Shown: piece after piece, positions 51,484-60,715 of the stretch
How positions within the stretch are numbered: position 1 is the stretch's first letter
How the letters are laid out: each line of letters begins with the position of its first letter
Virus record (IMG/VR): IMGVR_UViG_3300045806_000017
Span: 1-64,000 of that record
From: a virus
Length of the DNA: 64,000 nt
Reading direction: 5' to 3' (one strand)
The notes under the pieces: generated by a model
Told to the model about the DNA's origin: nothing
Database searches by the model: none
What the model saw: the letters and a program-made list of their open reading frames with translations, nothing else
Translations under genes and position numbers: made by a program

Positions 51484-51944
51484 ATGAGATAATTATTGAA
51501 ATACCTGAAGGCTTTATCATTGATGAAGAGAATTCATCTTTTACTTGTATTAAATTTAGGAAAATTGAAGAGAAAGAAATTACTTGTTGGGAAGAACTAG
51601 ATAGTATATCTGGTTACTATATAGCCCCAAATGCTATAATAGGTAGTTGCCAGAAGGTATCCACAATAAAAGAAAACAAAAACATCTTCACAACCTTGGA
51701 ACAAGCAGAAGCAAGTATTGCTTTAGCTATGCTTAGTCAGTTAATGAACGAAGTTAATGCTAATTGGAAACCCGATTGGATAGATACATCAGATAAATAT
51801 GTTATAGAGCCTTATAAAAACAGGCTAGATATAGAAACTAGACAATGGGGGAGACGTTTCTTAACTTTCCCAACTGCAACAATCCGTGATAAGTTCTTAA
51901 AGGATCATAAAGCACTTATTATTCAAGCTTTACCACTTTTATAA
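51480..51944 (+). CDS. hypothetical protein (154 aa)
   Basis: Start is the ATG at 51480, overlapping the ligase stop. The middle (IFTTLEQAEASIALAMLSQL) and the C-terminal half (NWKPDWIDTSDKYVI ... RFLTFPTATIRDKFLKDH) make a pattern seen in many phage proteins of unknown role; it is not a known enzyme. Placed between RNA ligase and ribonucleotide reductase. Confidence 0.6.
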   Translation: MNEIIIEIPEGFIIDEENSSFTCIKFRKIEEKEITCWEELDSISGYYIAPNAIIGSCQKVSTIKENKNIFTTLEQAEASIALAMLSQLMNEVNANWKPDWIDTSDKYVIEPYKNRLDIETRQWGRRFLTFPTATIRDKFLKDHKALIIQALPLL

Positions 51945-51953
51945 AGGAATTAT

Positions 51954-53921
51954 ATGAATAATCCGTTACAAGATGCTTCTTTTGATATTTGGGATCAAAA
52001 ATATCGTTTAAAAGATATGCAGGGAAATCCTGTAGATCAAACCATTCAAGATACCTACTGGAGAACTGCTACATTCCTTGCTAGAAGAGAAAAAGATTCT
52101 GAGTATTGGACTAAAGAATTCTTATGGGCATTAGAGAATGGAGCTATTCCAGCAGGACGTATTATGTCTAACGCTGGAGCAGAGAAGTACAAACCAGCTA
52201 CATCATTAATTAATTGTACTGTCAGTCAAGCTATACCTGATTCAGTTGAAGGTATTTTTGGTACACTTGAAAGAGCGGCTATTACATTAAAAGCTGGTTG
52301 TGGTATTGGGTATGAAGGTAGTACCTTAAGACCTAAGAATGCGTATGTAAATGGAGCAGGAGCAAGTACATCAGGTTCATTACCGTTCTTAGATGTATAC
52401 GATAAGATGTGTCTTACAATCGCTTCTGCTGGTGGTAGAAGAGGAGCGCAAATGCTTACCTTTGACCTTGAGCATCCAGATGTTTTAGAGCTTATTAAAG
52501 CAAAAAGAGAAACAGGAAGATTTACTCAATTTAATATTTCATTACTTATTACAGATAGATTTTTAGAATATGTAAAAAAAGATATACCTTGGGTATTTAG
52601 TTTTCCAGTTACAAAAAAGGAATATGATAGTTCCAAAGAGTATTATTGGAGAGAATTTATAGGTGACACCACTAATTATGTATTAGAAGCTGGTTTAGTT
52701 GCATGTAAAAAATATTCAGAAATGCCAGCTAAAGAGTTATGGGATTTGATTATGGAATCCACTTATAAGTATTCAGACCCAGGATTCATCTTAATTGATG
52801 AATACAATCGTATGAATAATTTGCATTGGTTAGAAGTAATTAGAGCAACCAACCCTTGTGGAGAACAAGGTTTACCTCCTAATGGTTCATGTTTACTTGG
52901 TTCAATTAACTTAACATCTTTTGTAAAGAATTCTTTTACAGAACAAAGAAGTTTTGATTGGGATACATACAAAAAAGTAATTAGAGTATTTACTCGAATG
53001 TTAGATAATGTAGTTGAAGATGCAAATCTTCCGTTACCTGAACAACAAGCTGAGATTGAAAGAAAAAGAAGACATGGTATGGGATACCTTGGTTTAGGTT
53101 CTGCTATGGTAATGCTTGGAATTGAGTATGGTTCACAAGAAGCAATAGAATTTACAAAACAAATAACTAAACATTTAGCTTTGGAGTCTTGGAAAGAAGG
53201 TGTACAACTGTCCGTAGAAAAAGGTTCTGCACCTATATTTAAAGAGCTAGGTGTTCTTAAAAAGTTTGTAGAATCTGAGTATATGAAAAGAATTTTCAAA
53301 GAATTACCTTATTTAAGAGAAGACTTACTTACTCATGGATGTAGATTTACACATGCTACGTCAATTGCTCCTACTGGAACTATATCATTATCATTAGCTA
53401 ATAACGCTAGTAATGGTATTGAACCTTCATTTGCTCATCATTACACTCGTAATGTTATCAAGCCAGGAAAGGCTTCTAAAGAGGCTGTAGACGTATATTC
53501 GTATGAGTCCTTGGTTTACTTACAGTTATTTGGTAAACCTTATGAAGGTAAGATAGCTAATGACTTTACTCCTAAACAACACATAGACATTCAAGCAGCA
53601 GCACAGTATTGGATTGATTCCTCTATTTCTAAAACTATTAATGTAGCTACAAAAATTCCTTATGAAGAATTTAAAGATATTTACACTTATGCTATTTCTA
53701 AAGGTTTGAAAGGATGTACTACATATAGACACAATCCAGAAGTTAAACAAGGGGTTCTTATTAGTAAAGAAGAATTAGCAAACCAAAGATTTTCATTTAC
53801 ATTAGTTGATGGTAATACTTACTCAGTTAAAGGAGATGAATTTATTGAATATGAAGGTGATGTACATAATGCAGCTAACTTGTATGATGCTATAAATGGA
53901 GGTACTTATGGTAAATATTAA
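51954..53921 (+). CDS. nrdJ: class II ribonucleotide reductase, catalytic subunit NrdJa
   Basis: 655 residues. PAGRIMSNAG (66-75) is typical of B12-dependent class II enzymes. Active-site Asn300, Cys302 and Glu304 lie in ATNPCGEQ, and Cys88 (LINCTV) and Cys313 (GSCLL) form the redox pair. The enzyme makes deoxynucleotides with adenosylcobalamin as radical source, so the host should provide or take up B12. The usual C-terminal TSCPD domain and exit cysteines are absent here and lie in the next gene, which overlaps by 14 bases. AAGGAA precedes the ATG. Confidence 0.88.
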   Translation: MNNPLQDASFDIWDQKYRLKDMQGNPVDQTIQDTYWRTATFLARREKDSEYWTKEFLWALENGAIPAGRIMSNAGAEKYKPATSLINCTVSQAIPDSVEGIFGTLERAAITLKAGCGIGYEGSTLRPKNAYVNGAGASTSGSLPFLDVYDKMCLTIASAGGRRGAQMLTFDLEHPDVLELIKAKRETGRFTQFNISLLITDRFLEYVKKDIPWVFSFPVTKKEYDSSKEYYWREFIGDTTNYVLEAGLVACKKYSEMPAKELWDLIMESTYKYSDPGFILIDEYNRMNNLHWLEVIRATNPCGEQGLPPNGSCLLGSINLTSFVKNSFTEQRSFDWDTYKKVIRVFTRMLDNVVEDANLPLPEQQAEIERKRRHGMGYLGLGSAMVMLGIEYGSQEAIEFTKQITKHLALESWKEGVQLSVEKGSAPIFKELGVLKKFVESEYMKRIFKELPYLREDLLTHGCRFTHATSIAPTGTISLSLANNASNGIEPSFAHHYTRNVIKPGKASKEAVDVYSYESLVYLQLFGKPYEGKIANDFTPKQHIDIQAAAQYWIDSSISKTINVATKIPYEEFKDIYTYAISKGLKGCTTYRHNPEVKQGVLISKEELANQRFSFTLVDGNTYSVKGDEFIEYEGDVHNAANLYDAINGGTYGKY

Positions 53922-54444
53922 ATTTGATTCTAAGATTGTATCTGTAGCTTTAGGTACAATTACTAAGAAGCAAGAAGTATTTAAGTGTCCTGATATTCTT
54001 CCTGGAAAGAGATATAAGCTTAAATCACCAACAGCAAACCATGCAACGTATGTACTTATATTTGATGTAGAGAAAAAAGGTAAACTAATTCCCTATGAGA
54101 TATTTATTACTACCAAAGACCCTGATCATCAAATGTGGGTACAAGCTCTAACAAGAGTTATATCTGCAATCTTTAGAAGAAGTGAAGATGTTAGTTTTCT
54201 TATTGAAGAACTTAAATCTATTTTTGATCCTAAAGGTGGTTACATAAAGAAAGGAGGATCATGGTCTAATTCCCTTATTGCTGAGATAGGAGAAGCTATA
54301 GAACTTCATGTTAATTCACTAAACTTTATAGTAACTGATTTTCCAAAAGATGCTGTTGAATGTAAGAAGTGCTTTACTAAAGCAGTAGTAATACTTGATG
54401 GTTGTAAAACGTGTCTTAATTGTGGTGATAGTAAATGTAATTAA
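53908..54444 (+). CDS. class II ribonucleotide reductase, C-terminal subunit NrdJb (TSCPD domain)
   Basis: 178 residues, starting at ATG 53908 behind GGAGG. It has KKGGSWSNSLIAEIGEAIE (TSCPD-type) and the exit cysteines CKKCF and DGCKTCLNCGDSKC, which in one-piece class II enzymes re-reduce the active-site disulfide. Together with NrdJa this is the two-gene form known from Pseudomonas NrdJab. Frame and overlap indicate co-translation. Confidence 0.82.
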   Translation: MVNIKFDSKIVSVALGTITKKQEVFKCPDILPGKRYKLKSPTANHATYVLIFDVEKKGKLIPYEIFITTKDPDHQMWVQALTRVISAIFRRSEDVSFLIEELKSIFDPKGGYIKKGGSWSNSLIAEIGEAIELHVNSLNFIVTDFPKDAVECKKCFTKAVVILDGCKTCLNCGDSKCN

Positions 54445-54448
54445 TAAT

Positions 54449-54463
54449 GTGGTGTACCTCCAC
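54449..54463 (+). promoter_or_regulatory. GTGG hairpin C
   Basis: GTGGTG-TAC-CTCCAC with one mismatch, followed by TAACATCCAACAAAC. Four bases behind the NrdJb stop and ahead of the terminator at 54481. Confidence 0.5.
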
Positions 54464-54480
54464 TAACATCCAACAAACAA

Positions 54481-54505
54481 AACTCCTATTTATTAGGAGT
54501 TTTTT
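54481..54505 (+). terminator. intrinsic terminator between NrdJb and the VWA gene
   Basis: AACTCCTA, TTTAT loop, TAGGAGTT (54494-54501), followed by TTTT. An 8-bp stem with T tract directly ahead of the VWA gene leader. Confidence 0.78.
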
Positions 54506-54518
54506 ATGAGAAAAATAT

Positions 54519-55772
54519 ATGCAAAACAAACAATATATAGTCTTTATTAATGATCACTCAGCTAGTATGGCTAATCTTAAATCTGCTGCAATTAAAGACT
54601 ATAACACTAATATTCAAGCAGTAGTAAATGCAGCAAACCAAGAGAAGTTAGATACTATTATATCTGTTATTGCTTTTGGATTTGACCATAATACTGTAAG
54701 AAGAACAGTGGTTAATTCTAACCCTCATGTATTACTTCCTATTATTAAATGGGTAACTCAAGCAAATACCCCTTTATACGATGCAATTGCTGATGCAATT
54801 AAATTGTGTAAATCATTACCTGATGCTGCGGAAGACCATGTATCATTCTTGTTAATGATTACTACAGACGGGCATGAAAATAATTCAAGACTGAATACTA
54901 AAGACATCTTACAAGAAATACAACGATTAGACAAACGATGGACTATAGTATGTCGTGTACCGCCTAACTCACCTAACCTATCTCTAATTGGTATTCCAAA
55001 AGGTAACATCCAAGAATGGAATATTACATCTGAAGGTATGGCAAAAGCTACACAAGCTAATGAACAAGCTTTAACCTCATTCTTTAAACAAAGAATACAC
55101 GGTATAACAAATTCAAGTTCATTTTACTCTTCTGTAAAAAATGTAAATACAAACCTGTTAGAAGATATTACATCTAAAGTATCTTTGTATGTTGTACCTG
55201 ATAAAACCCAGTATGATCGTACAGAGATTATGCCATTCATTCTTGAGCATAGAATGAAGTTTTTTAAAGGAAGTTCTTTTTATCAGTTAATCAAAACTGA
55301 AGCAAGAGTACAACCTAAGAAGTTACTTCTTATTCGTGATAGATCTACAGGTAAAGTATTTGCAGGTGACAGTGCAAGAGATATGCTTGGTTTATCTAAG
55401 ATTCAGAATGTAAGATTACATCCTGGTGATCATGGAAACTATGACATCTTCATTCAATCCATGAGTCATAATAGATTATTACCTAGAGGTTCAGGTGTAT
55501 TGTATTGGGAAGAGATTGGTATTGAATTTACTGAAGAAGACTTAACACAATATGAACTAAAGAAAGTAAATGGTGTAGTTGAGTTACCTGAAGTTAAAGG
55601 TAAAACAACTCCTACTAAATCACCTGTACCTGTACAACACAAGGTAAGACAACCTTCTCATGTTTACTTTAAAACAAGAGATGAAGCTAGAACTTATGCT
55701 AAACAAGAAGACTTATCTATTACAGATATGGGTAAAGGTAATCAACAAGGTAGATGGTGTGTAATCATTTAA
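54519..55772 (+). CDS. VWA-domain protein, N4 gp25-like
   Basis: 417 residues. The N-terminus has the MIDAS motif DHSAS (Asp12, Ser14, Ser16) with the later Thr in ANTPLYDA and Asp in TTDGHEN, making a metal-dependent adhesion fold over residues 1-200. The C-terminal half is Lys/Pro-rich with beta strands. N4-like phages conserve a VWA protein (gp25) beside a MoxR-type ATPase; here no MoxR gene is in the window. VWA proteins often assemble or remodel large complexes, so a role in replication or virion maturation is possible. Confidence 0.75.
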   Translation: MQNKQYIVFINDHSASMANLKSAAIKDYNTNIQAVVNAANQEKLDTIISVIAFGFDHNTVRRTVVNSNPHVLLPIIKWVTQANTPLYDAIADAIKLCKSLPDAAEDHVSFLLMITTDGHENNSRLNTKDILQEIQRLDKRWTIVCRVPPNSPNLSLIGIPKGNIQEWNITSEGMAKATQANEQALTSFFKQRIHGITNSSSFYSSVKNVNTNLLEDITSKVSLYVVPDKTQYDRTEIMPFILEHRMKFFKGSSFYQLIKTEARVQPKKLLLIRDRSTGKVFAGDSARDMLGLSKIQNVRLHPGDHGNYDIFIQSMSHNRLLPRGSGVLYWEEIGIEFTEEDLTQYELKKVNGVVELPEVKGKTTPTKSPVPVQHKVRQPSHVYFKTRDEARTYAKQEDLSITDMGKGNQQGRWCVII

Positions 55773-55776
55773 CAAT

Positions 55777-55791
55777 GTGGCTTGCAGCCAC
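55777..55791 (+). promoter_or_regulatory. GTGG hairpin D
   Basis: GTGGCT-TGC-AGCCAC followed by TAAAATGCTTTAAAAC, four bases behind the VWA stop. Perfect 6-bp stem and triloop. The remaining bases to the next gene at 55989 are AT-rich with no other convincing ORF (only a 25-codon frame opening with TTG at 55921). Confidence 0.6.
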
Positions 55792-55988
55792 TAAAATGCT
55801 TTAAAACAATACATTACAATTTATTTCTTAAATGTATTTAAAAGACCTAGTAAGTCTTAAAACTACGCATTATACATTTCTACAGCTTCATAAACTGTAT
55901 CACTTATAAAGAGAATTATTTTGACTAAAGGTGAAATATTTGATTCATACTTAAAAGATGAGAATCCTCTATTAATTAAGGAAAAACT

Positions 55989-56369
55989 ATGTTACTAATT
56001 ATTGATACAAAAAATGCTTCGCATATTGCAATTAATATACCTTCAGATGTAGCTGATAAAGCATTACCTGCTATTGTTAATATGTTTGAAAATAATGCTA
56101 CATTCCTAAATGCTCAATACTCTTCTTTAGAAAATGTTAAACCAAGTATTACAATTTTATTAGGTAATGAGTTTACTTATGAAAAAAGCTCTGAATACAC
56201 ATTACTTATTAAAGCTAATGAATTTGTTCTTACAGAAGACTTTTTAGCTGTAGCACCAAAAGCATATTTCTCAGTAAAACAAACTTTAGATAATAAAGAT
56301 AAAGAAAATGGAAGATTAAGAAGTAAAATTTCTATTCTTGAAGAAGAATTAGAAAAGCTTAAAACCTAA
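55989..56369 (+). CDS. hypothetical protein with C-terminal coiled coil (126 aa)
   Basis: AAGGA precedes the ATG. Mixed alpha/beta over the first 90 residues (MLLIIDTKNASHIAINIPSD) and a Glu/Lys/Leu coiled coil (LRSKISILEEELEKLK) at the end. No family known. It begins a block leading to the DNA polymerase. Confidence 0.6.
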   Translation: MLLIIDTKNASHIAINIPSDVADKALPAIVNMFENNATFLNAQYSSLENVKPSITILLGNEFTYEKSSEYTLLIKANEFVLTEDFLAVAPKAYFSVKQTLDNKDKENGRLRSKISILEEELEKLKT

Positions 56370-56390
56370 TTATTTGCTTGAGTAAAATAA

Positions 56391-56633
56391 ATGAAAGGAA
56401 TACACCAAATAAAAATTAAAGGTATTTCAGTTGATATTGAAATAACAGATTTCCAACCATTTGTAAAAGGAAATACAGATGCTACATTTGAGTTTAGTTA
56501 TCCATCTGAACCAATGGGGTTTGAGTGGAGAGCTAGAACAGATAATGAGTTATTAAATCTAATCATAGAAGAAGATTTATTTGAGTATGTTGAAGATGAA
56601 TTAAGGAAACAATTGAATGATAAAAGCATATAA
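56391..56633 (+). CDS. hypothetical protein (80 aa)
   Basis: A beta-type N-terminus (IHQIKIKGISVDIEITDFQP) and acidic C-terminus. Overlaps the next gene by 17 bases. No known motif. Confidence 0.55.
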   Translation: MKGIHQIKIKGISVDIEITDFQPFVKGNTDATFEFSYPSEPMGFEWRARTDNELLNLIIEEDLFEYVEDELRKQLNDKSI

Positions 56634-57516
56634 GAACTACGAGCAACTACTTCATGCTTGGATTTATGGTGATGAATCTTTTGAAGGCTACACTACTAAT
56701 AGAAGACTTTTTGCAGAAGGTAATAATTTATATAGTTATCGTTATGGAGCAATGATTGCTAAGAAATTAGATAATCAAACCATATTGGTAGATACACGAA
56801 AATTCTCTGTTACTACGAGTAAACAACAAAGATTACTACAAAGAGCTATTCCATTTGACTGGAATGTTATTTATGTAGAAGATCCTTCACAAACACCTAA
56901 AGTATTAATACAAAGAAGTATTAATAAATTTAAAGAACATTTAGCTAAGATAAAAAATTCACGAGTTAATAAACTAATATTTTTAAATGATGCTAATTAT
57001 GAAAGATTATCTGGTCTTGCATTAGCTTTAATCTTTCCTGAACAGTGTACTCTAGCTAATTTTAGATGGTTAGAAAACAGAATTGAAGCAACGGATTATA
57101 TTGATGAAGCTTGGTTAAAGAAACATGAAGAGAAAGAAGCTAATCATATTCTTAAACAACAGAAAGAAGATGAGTTTAGAGCATTAAAAGGTGAAGAACA
57201 GCTTGAAAAGTGGTTAAACTTTGAAGCCAATTCATGTTATTCATATACTGGTTTAACTAGATTAAGATACGATGAAAAGACTCAAAAAATTAAAACCACA
57301 CTAGGCATTACAATTCATAAAGATAAAGTAAAAGAATTGTATGATTTACTCAAAGAAAATAAGAGTGTACTTGGTTTAAAGATTGATAATACTTATACAG
57401 TAAAAGCTATAACAGAAGATATTTTAACTATTGGATGTCACAAGTTAGACATTAAACAATTATTAACCTTTGGTTCAAGAGTATTTAAAAATGAGAACTT
57501 TTATCGATCAGTATAA
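56617..57516 (+). CDS. conserved phage protein of unknown function (299 aa)
   Basis: The N-terminal part reads TTNRRLFAEGNNLYSYRYG, then MIAKKLDNQTILVDTRKFSV and TTSKQQRLLQRAI. I recognise this as a widespread domain of phage proteins (a DUF with NGNLYSY and TxxH/Q motifs), without a known activity. Residues 110-210 are a charged coil, and the rest is alpha/beta. Located ahead of the DNA polymerase. Confidence 0.6.
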   Translation: MIKAYKNYEQLLHAWIYGDESFEGYTTNRRLFAEGNNLYSYRYGAMIAKKLDNQTILVDTRKFSVTTSKQQRLLQRAIPFDWNVIYVEDPSQTPKVLIQRSINKFKEHLAKIKNSRVNKLIFLNDANYERLSGLALALIFPEQCTLANFRWLENRIEATDYIDEAWLKKHEEKEANHILKQQKEDEFRALKGEEQLEKWLNFEANSCYSYTGLTRLRYDEKTQKIKTTLGITIHKDKVKELYDLLKENKSVLGLKIDNTYTVKAITEDILTIGCHKLDIKQLLTFGSRVFKNENFYRSV

Positions 57517-57679
57517 CCAAATACACATAGCTAAAAGTGTAAAAGAGTTACAAAGTAATTTAGGAGGAAGATGCTCTAAAATGTATCAAGATAGTAAAGA
57601 TGGTACTATATATCATATTGGTTATGTAATTGGTAGTTTATGGTGTATTGAATATGTTGAGAAGAGAATAAAACAATGA
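57491..57679 (+). CDS. hypothetical protein (62 aa)
   Basis: The ATG at 57491 is preferred over the longer frame from 57470 because it has an AAGAG upstream. It overlaps the ends of both neighbours. Contains a beta pattern (GTIYHIGYVIGSLWCIEYVE). No family. Confidence 0.5.
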   Translation: MRTFIDQYNQIHIAKSVKELQSNLGGRCSKMYQDSKDGTIYHIGYVIGSLWCIEYVEKRIKQ

Positions 57680-59241
57680 AACACCTATTACATTATGATT
57701 CAACTGAGAATCTCCATATAGCCTTGTTAATGAAAGAAACTTGTCTTTCATTGCCTGAAGTCCAAAAGCATTATTTAGAACCTTTAGAGGCTCTAGGATT
57801 GGATGTTTCAACTACTATCTCATTCTCACTCAAATATGATAAACCTACAGCTTCTCAAGCCAAGCTGTATCTGAGTAATTTATTACCTGCACTACAATCA
57901 TTGAAGATAGATACCGTATTAGTAGCTGACGGCACTTATTTTAAGTACCTAACAGGGGTATCTAAAGTTGATCCTCACTTAGGATATGTGCTTTCATGTA
58001 AAGTAAAGGGATATGAACACATAAACTGTATTCTATCTCTTAATTACAAGGTGTTATTTTATGACCCAAGTAAACAGAGCAGAATTGACCTATCACTAAC
58101 TACTGTAGCTAATCATGTACTTGGTAAGCATAAAGAAATAGGTAGTGATATTATTCACTCAGAGGATTATCCTGACACGATAGAAGAAATAGCCTTATGG
58201 TTAAATAGGTTACATCAGTATAATGCCTTAACAGTGGATATTGAAGCATTCTCGTTACAGTTTAATGAAGCAGGTATAGGTACAATTGCATTTGCTTGGG
58301 ATGAACATAATGGTATTGCTTTTTGTTGCGATGAAAAGCAACAAGAAAATTACATATTTTCAAATACTAAAGTAAAAAAATTACTTAGAGAATTCTTTGA
58401 ATCGTTTAAAGGAAAGCTCATATATCACAATGTAGGTTATGACACCAAGGTTCTACTATATGAATTATTCATGAATAATTTATTAGACCAGAAAGGATTA
58501 CTTCATGGTTTAGATGTAATGACTAAGAATATTGATGATACGAAACTCATTACATACTTAGCTACTAATTCATGTGCTGGTAATACATTAGGTCTTAAAC
58601 CAAATACACATGAGTATAGTGGAAATTATAGTGTTGATGTAACAGATATTCGTTTAGTACCAAAACAAGACTTACTCCGCTATAACTTAGTTGATGCACT
58701 TTCAACTTGGTATCTCTACAAAAAGAACTATCCAATAATGGTAGCTGATAATCAACTTGATATTTATAACACTATCTTTATTCCTTCTGTAAAAGTAATT
58801 CTTCAGATGGAGCTTACAGGTATGTGTTTAGACATGAACCAAGTTCTTAAAGCAGAACAAGAGTTGATAGCTATTAAAGATATTCAGTTAGCTCAGATAC
58901 AAGATAATCCTTTAATTAAGAAGTTGGAGGAAACACTTACTAATCAAGCTTGGTTCAAGGATTTTGAAGATAGAAAAGCTAAAGCTAAGAAACCTGAGAA
59001 TATCAAACCAAGAGAAATACCTAAACCAGTTACATTCAATCCAGGTAGCCCTAAACAGTTAATTGAGTTGGTTTACAATCAATTAGGTTTTGAGATTACT
59101 GATAGAACAAATACTGGTTTAGGTGCAACAGGTGGGAAAGTATTACTTAAAAAATACAATCAATTGTTATCACAATTCAATTTAACAGAAGATTCATTTA
59201 AATTAGATGAGTCATTACAACAAATATTTGAAGAAGATTAA
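57676..59241 (+). CDS. family A DNA polymerase, N-terminal part (3'-5' exonuclease and thumb)
   Basis: 521 residues. The proofreading motifs are complete: Exo I VDIEAF (Asp188, Glu190), Exo II HNVGYD (Asn252, Asp256) and Exo III YNLVDA (Tyr336, Asp340). The end is the thumb sentence FNPGSPKQLIELVYNQ then TNTGLGATGGKVL. The first about 160 residues do not look like exonuclease and are poorly conserved. There is no palm in this gene; it follows in 59615-60715 after two tiny ORFs. The product supplies proofreading for the phage replicase. Confidence 0.85.
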   Translation: MKHLLHYDSTENLHIALLMKETCLSLPEVQKHYLEPLEALGLDVSTTISFSLKYDKPTASQAKLYLSNLLPALQSLKIDTVLVADGTYFKYLTGVSKVDPHLGYVLSCKVKGYEHINCILSLNYKVLFYDPSKQSRIDLSLTTVANHVLGKHKEIGSDIIHSEDYPDTIEEIALWLNRLHQYNALTVDIEAFSLQFNEAGIGTIAFAWDEHNGIAFCCDEKQQENYIFSNTKVKKLLREFFESFKGKLIYHNVGYDTKVLLYELFMNNLLDQKGLLHGLDVMTKNIDDTKLITYLATNSCAGNTLGLKPNTHEYSGNYSVDVTDIRLVPKQDLLRYNLVDALSTWYLYKKNYPIMVADNQLDIYNTIFIPSVKVILQMELTGMCLDMNQVLKAEQELIAIKDIQLAQIQDNPLIKKLEETLTNQAWFKDFEDRKAKAKKPENIKPREIPKPVTFNPGSPKQLIELVYNQLGFEITDRTNTGLGATGGKVLLKKYNQLLSQFNLTEDSFKLDESLQQIFEED

Positions 59242-59242
59242 T

Positions 59243-59464
59243 ATGAAACATATTTACTTTGAAGCAAGAAAAGAAGAAGAGGAATTTGTTCTTAAAGCAG
59301 CTAAATATTTTAAAGAGAATCTCCAACATAATACCTTCACAGAGGCTGATATTGTACCAGGTTGTTGGTTTGCTATGAGATGGGGATTAAATAGAAATGG
59401 TGTACTTGTCTTTAAGTTAGATGAATTCTCTGAACCAACTAATTATATGGAAATTATTAAATGA
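59243..59464 (+). CDS. hypothetical protein inside the split DNA polymerase (73 aa)
   Basis: The ATG is two bases after the polymerase stop, with GAAGAAG before; the longer frame from 59207 lies in polymerase sequence. Charged N-terminus (YFEARKEEEEFVLKAAKYF) and a WFAMRWGLNRNGVL stretch. It is not a homing endonuclease or any family I know. Four-base overlap with the next ORF. Confidence 0.6.
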   Translation: MKHIYFEARKEEEEFVLKAAKYFKENLQHNTFTEADIVPGCWFAMRWGLNRNGVLVFKLDEFSEPTNYMEIIK

Positions 59465-59622
59465 AACAGATTGGGTATATTGCACTCTACAAAGATATTC
59501 GTCTTGAAATACCATTAGAAGATGCTAAAGATATATATGCTGCAAAACTCATAGCAATTAAATATTGTAATATTCCAAAATCAAAACAAGATCTTTTAAG
59601 TATAGAGCCAAGATATGAATAA
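59461..59622 (+). CDS. small hypothetical protein inside the split DNA polymerase (53 aa)
   Basis: ATG overlaps the preceding stop and the TAA overlaps the start of the polymerase C-terminal gene. Sequence IGYIALYKDIRLEIPLEDAK and then a Lys/Ile-rich end. No motif. Confidence 0.6.
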   Translation: MKQIGYIALYKDIRLEIPLEDAKDIYAAKLIAIKYCNIPKSKQDLLSIEPRYE

Positions 59623-60715
59623 ACAAGAAGCAATAGAAATTGCTAAACTACTGAAAGCTTTAATTGAGTTATCAGCAGTCGATAAGATTCTAGGAACTTT
59701 CATTAAAGCATTTAAAGAGAAGTCTATCTTAAAAGATGATGGTTACTACTACCTACATAGTTCGATTAACTTGGGAGCATGTGTTAGTGGAAGAATGTCT
59801 TCTCCACTGCTTATGACTATACCTAGTCACTCTAAATACGCAAAAGTAATAAAGAAATGTTTTGTTGCTCCAAAAGGATACTTAATGTGTTCAGCAGACT
59901 TCAATAGCTTAGAGAGTGTTGTAAATGCTCTTATAACAAAAGATCCTAACAAGTTAAGACCACTGATAGAGGGTATTGATAGTCACTGTTTTAATAGCTT
60001 TTATTATTATCCAAATAAGTTAAAAGATATTGAAAATACTAAAGATTCATTAAATTCTATCAAAGGTAAGTATGCTGACATCAGACAAGATAGTAAACCA
60101 ATATCCTTTGCACTTCAGTACGCTGGTACATGGAGTACCTTAGTAAATAACTGTGGTATTCCTGTATTTGATGCTAAACAAATAGAAGCTAACTATCATA
60201 AGCTTTATATAGTTTCTGATAATTGGACTGAAGAAAAACTAAACCAAGCATCTAAAGATGGGTATATAACCGTAGCATTTGGTTTAAGGGTAAGAACACC
60301 TATTCTTAAACAAACTATATTAGGTACTAAGAACACACCAAATGAAGCTAAACAAGAGGGAAGAACAGTAGGTAATGCTATGGGAGGACAATCATATTCA
60401 ATGCTTAATAACCGTGCTGTAATTGACTTACAACAACGTATTTTAAACTCCAAATATAAATATGATATTAAGCCTATAGCAACAATACACGATGCTTTAT
60501 ACTTTCTTGTAAAGAACACTGTTGGATGTATAGAGTGGTTTAACAACAATCTGATAGAGTGTATGCGATGGGATAATTTACCTGAACTACAACATGACAT
60601 AGTTAAGTTAGGTGCAGAGTTATCTATTCATTATCCAAATTGGTCTTATGAAATAGGAATTCCTAATAATTCCAATAAACAACAAATTTTAAACATCTGT
60701 AAGGAACATAAATGA
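59615..60715 (+). CDS. family A DNA polymerase, C-terminal part (palm and fingers)
   Basis: 366 residues. Motif A is SADFNSLES (Asp95), motif B R157-x3-K161 to Y169 and motif C TIHDALYF (His292, Asp293, Ala294). The usual Glu after the motif C Asp is Ala here. The start reads IAKLLKALIELSAVDKILGT, which in one-piece enzymes continues directly from the thumb in the previous gene, so nothing is missing. Two proteins must assemble to give one polymerase, unless programmed events join them. Together with the upstream gene it replicates phage DNA. Confidence 0.85.
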   Translation: MNKQEAIEIAKLLKALIELSAVDKILGTFIKAFKEKSILKDDGYYYLHSSINLGACVSGRMSSPLLMTIPSHSKYAKVIKKCFVAPKGYLMCSADFNSLESVVNALITKDPNKLRPLIEGIDSHCFNSFYYYPNKLKDIENTKDSLNSIKGKYADIRQDSKPISFALQYAGTWSTLVNNCGIPVFDAKQIEANYHKLYIVSDNWTEEKLNQASKDGYITVAFGLRVRTPILKQTILGTKNTPNEAKQEGRTVGNAMGGQSYSMLNNRAVIDLQQRILNSKYKYDIKPIATIHDALYFLVKNTVGCIEWFNNNLIECMRWDNLPELQHDIVKLGAELSIHYPNWSYEIGIPNNSNKQQILNICKEHK

